Source of the DNA: JAWXCM01 sp034408745
GTDB lineage: Bacteria > Acidobacteriota > Terriglobia > Bryobacterales > Bryobacteraceae
Length of the DNA: 6,535 nt
Direction: 5' to 3'
NCBI GenBank assembly: GCA_034408745.1
Contig: JAWXCM010000026.1
Location: 1-6,535 of the forward strand
Shown here: piece after piece, positions 5,239-6,535 of the stretch
How positions within the stretch are numbered: position 1 is the first letter of the stretch
How the letters are laid out: each line of letters opens with the position of its first letter
The notes under the pieces: generated by a model
The model's input: the letters and a program-made list of their open reading frames with translations, nothing else
What the model was told of the DNA's origin: nothing
The model's database searches: none
Program-made: the position numbers and the translations under genes

Positions 5239-6535
5239 ATGAATCGTCGACACTTTCTTGGTACCGCACTCGCCGGAGCGGCAACGTCCTTCGCGCAGAC
5301 GGCGGAGCGACCGAACATCGTCCTCATCCTCACGGACGATCAGGGCTGGGGAGACATCGGGCTTCACGGCAATCCGAAGCTGAGCACGCCGAACATGGAC
5401 CGCGTGGCCAAAGAGGGTATGCAGTTCACGCAGTTCCATGTGTGTCCAGTATGTTCACCCACGCGCTCCTCGCTGATGACGGGGCGCTATAACTATCGAA
5501 CCGGAATTGTCGACACTTTCCTCGGGCGGTCCCTGATGCGGCCCGATGAGGTGACGCTGGCGGAGATGCTTGGCCCGGCGGGGTACCGCACAGGCATCTT
5601 CGGTAAGTGGCACCTTGGCGATAACTACCCCATGCGGCCGGGGGATCAGGGCTTTCAGGAGTCGATTGTAATCAAGGGCGGCGGGCTCGGGCAGCCGTCT
5701 GACTTCCCTGGCGGTGGATCATACACCAACCCCATTCTGCTTCGCAATGGGAAGGCGGAGCGATTCCCCGGATACTGCACCGATATCTTTTTTCGGGAGG
5801 CAATGCGGTTTATCGAGCAGGACAAGGACCGTCCCTTTTTTGTGTACCTGCCGACGAACGCCCCTCACACGCCGCTCGAGATCGAAGAGCGCTACGTCGA
5901 GCCGTTTCGCAAGGCGGGGCTCGACGAGTTTACCGCGAAGGTGTACGGTATGGTCGCGAATGCCGACGAGAATATTGGCAGGATGCTGGTGAAGCTGAAA
6001 GAACTGAAGCTGGAAGAGAACACCATCGTGATCTTCATGACCGACAACGGTCCGCAGCAGAAAGGTCGCTACAACGGCGTCCTGCGCGGCCTGAAGGGCA
6101 CGGTGTATGAGGGTGGCATTCGCGTTCCGTTCTTTGTGCGTTGGCCTGCTGCGGTGAAGCCCGGCACGGAGGCGGACCGGCTTGCTGCGCACATTGACGT
6201 GCTGCCCACTTTGCTGGAGGCTGCGGGTGTAAAGGCGCCGGCCGGAGTCAAACTCGACGGGCGGAGCCTGGTGCCGCTGATGAAGAATCCGAAGGCGCAG
6301 TGGCAGGATCGCACGCTGTTCTTCCAGTGGCATCGCGGCGATGCGCCGGAGTTGTTCCGTGCCCATGCGGCCAGGACGCAGCGCTGGAAACTGGTCGACG
6401 GCAAGGAGTTGTACGACCTGCAGAGCGATCCTTCCGAGGCGAAAAACGTGGCGGCCGAGCATCCCGATGTGGTGGCGAAACTGCGGGCGGAGACGGAAGC
6501 GTGGTTCAAAGACGTGTCGAGCCGGGGTTATGAGC
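5239..6535 (+). CDS. Tat-exported arylsulfatase A-type sulfatase (3' end outside window)
   Basis: The frame from ATG 5239 is open to the right edge, giving 432 residues without a stop. It encodes a formylglycine-type sulfatase that cleaves sulfate esters, likely in the periplasm or outside. The N-terminus has a twin-arginine motif (NRRHFLG, 2-8), a short Ala-rich stretch and a probable cut near SFA-Q (about residue 19). Active-site residues seen are Asp33-Asp34 (LTDDQGW), Cys72 and Arg76 in CSPTR (Cys72 becomes formylglycine), Lys123 and His125 (GKWH), His210 (NAPHTPLE), Asp269-Asn270 (TDNGP) and Lys286 in LRGLKGTVYEGGIRVP. The KELYDLQSDPSEAKN block (about 393-407) normally lies near the end of the catalytic region. 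The following DVSSRGY suggests that a further C-terminal segment may continue beyond the edge, as in longer relatives. It differs clearly from the first sulfatase, so it is not a recent duplicate. Substrate unknown. Confidence 0.95.
   Translation, partial: MNRRHFLGTALAGAATSFAQTAERPNIVLILTDDQGWGDIGLHGNPKLSTPNMDRVAKEGMQFTQFHVCPVCSPTRSSLMTGRYNYRTGIVDTFLGRSLMRPDEVTLAEMLGPAGYRTGIFGKWHLGDNYPMRPGDQGFQESIVIKGGGLGQPSDFPGGGSYTNPILLRNGKAERFPGYCTDIFFREAMRFIEQDKDRPFFVYLPTNAPHTPLEIEERYVEPFRKAGLDEFTAKVYGMVANADENIGRMLVKLKELKLEENTIVIFMTDNGPQQKGRYNGVLRGLKGTVYEGGIRVPFFVRWPAAVKPGTEADRLAAHIDVLPTLLEAAGVKAPAGVKLDGRSLVPLMKNPKAQWQDRTLFFQWHRGDAPELFRAHAARTQRWKLVDGKELYDLQSDPSEAKNVAAEHPDVVAKLRAETEAWFKDVSSRGYE

Noticed and set aside
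5246..5520. 12-bp direct repeat GTCGACACTTTC at 5246-5257 and 5509-5520 in the second sulfatase.
   Set aside because: The copies are read in different frames (RHF versus VDTF), both fit their family positions, and nothing else repeats around them, so chance is the simplest explanation.

Overview
The window is GC-rich, compact bacterial chromosomal DNA. Its gene content suggests a heterotrophic soil- or sediment-type bacterium, most likely Acidobacteriota of the Solibacter/Bryobacter kind. This assignment is inference. It rests on two Tat-exported sulfatases that start M-x-N/R-R-R-x-F-L, a remnant resembling the C-terminus of the PD40/TolB-like beta-propeller proteins common in that group, and one long bifunctional Rel protein.

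Layout, left to right. (1) The 3' two-thirds of fdhD (formate dehydrogenase accessory sulfurtransferase) enters from the left edge. (2) A complete tRNA-Lys(UUU) gene with encoded CCA follows. (3) A Tat-exported formylglycine-type sulfatase, closest in motif pattern to the GlcNAc-6-sulfatase-like group, starts 34 bp after the tRNA. (4) About 190 bp hold no intact gene, but carry what looks like the decayed 3' end of a beta-propeller protein, in the same frame as the sulfatase. (5) A RhaM-family L-rhamnose mutarotase ends this rightward block. (6) A leftward pair converges on it with only 3 bp between stop codons: rel (bifunctional (p)ppGpp synthetase/hydrolase, TTG start) and a DUF971/GBBH-like-N protein coupled to it by a 4-bp ATGA overlap. 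(7) A 60-bp divergent intergenic region separates rel from a second Tat-exported sulfatase of the arylsulfatase A type, which runs off the right edge.

Two functional themes alternate. Exported sulfatases plus a rhamnose-handling enzyme point to use of sulfated, possibly rhamnose-containing, glycans. Rel, tRNA-Lys and FdhD are general cell functions. Nothing in the window is a clear mobile element, CRISPR array or defence system. The most unusual points are the rel-DUF971 overlap, the propeller remnant in frame behind the sulfatase stop, and the forced TTG start of rel next to a very short divergent promoter region. I do not see a wholly new biological system here.
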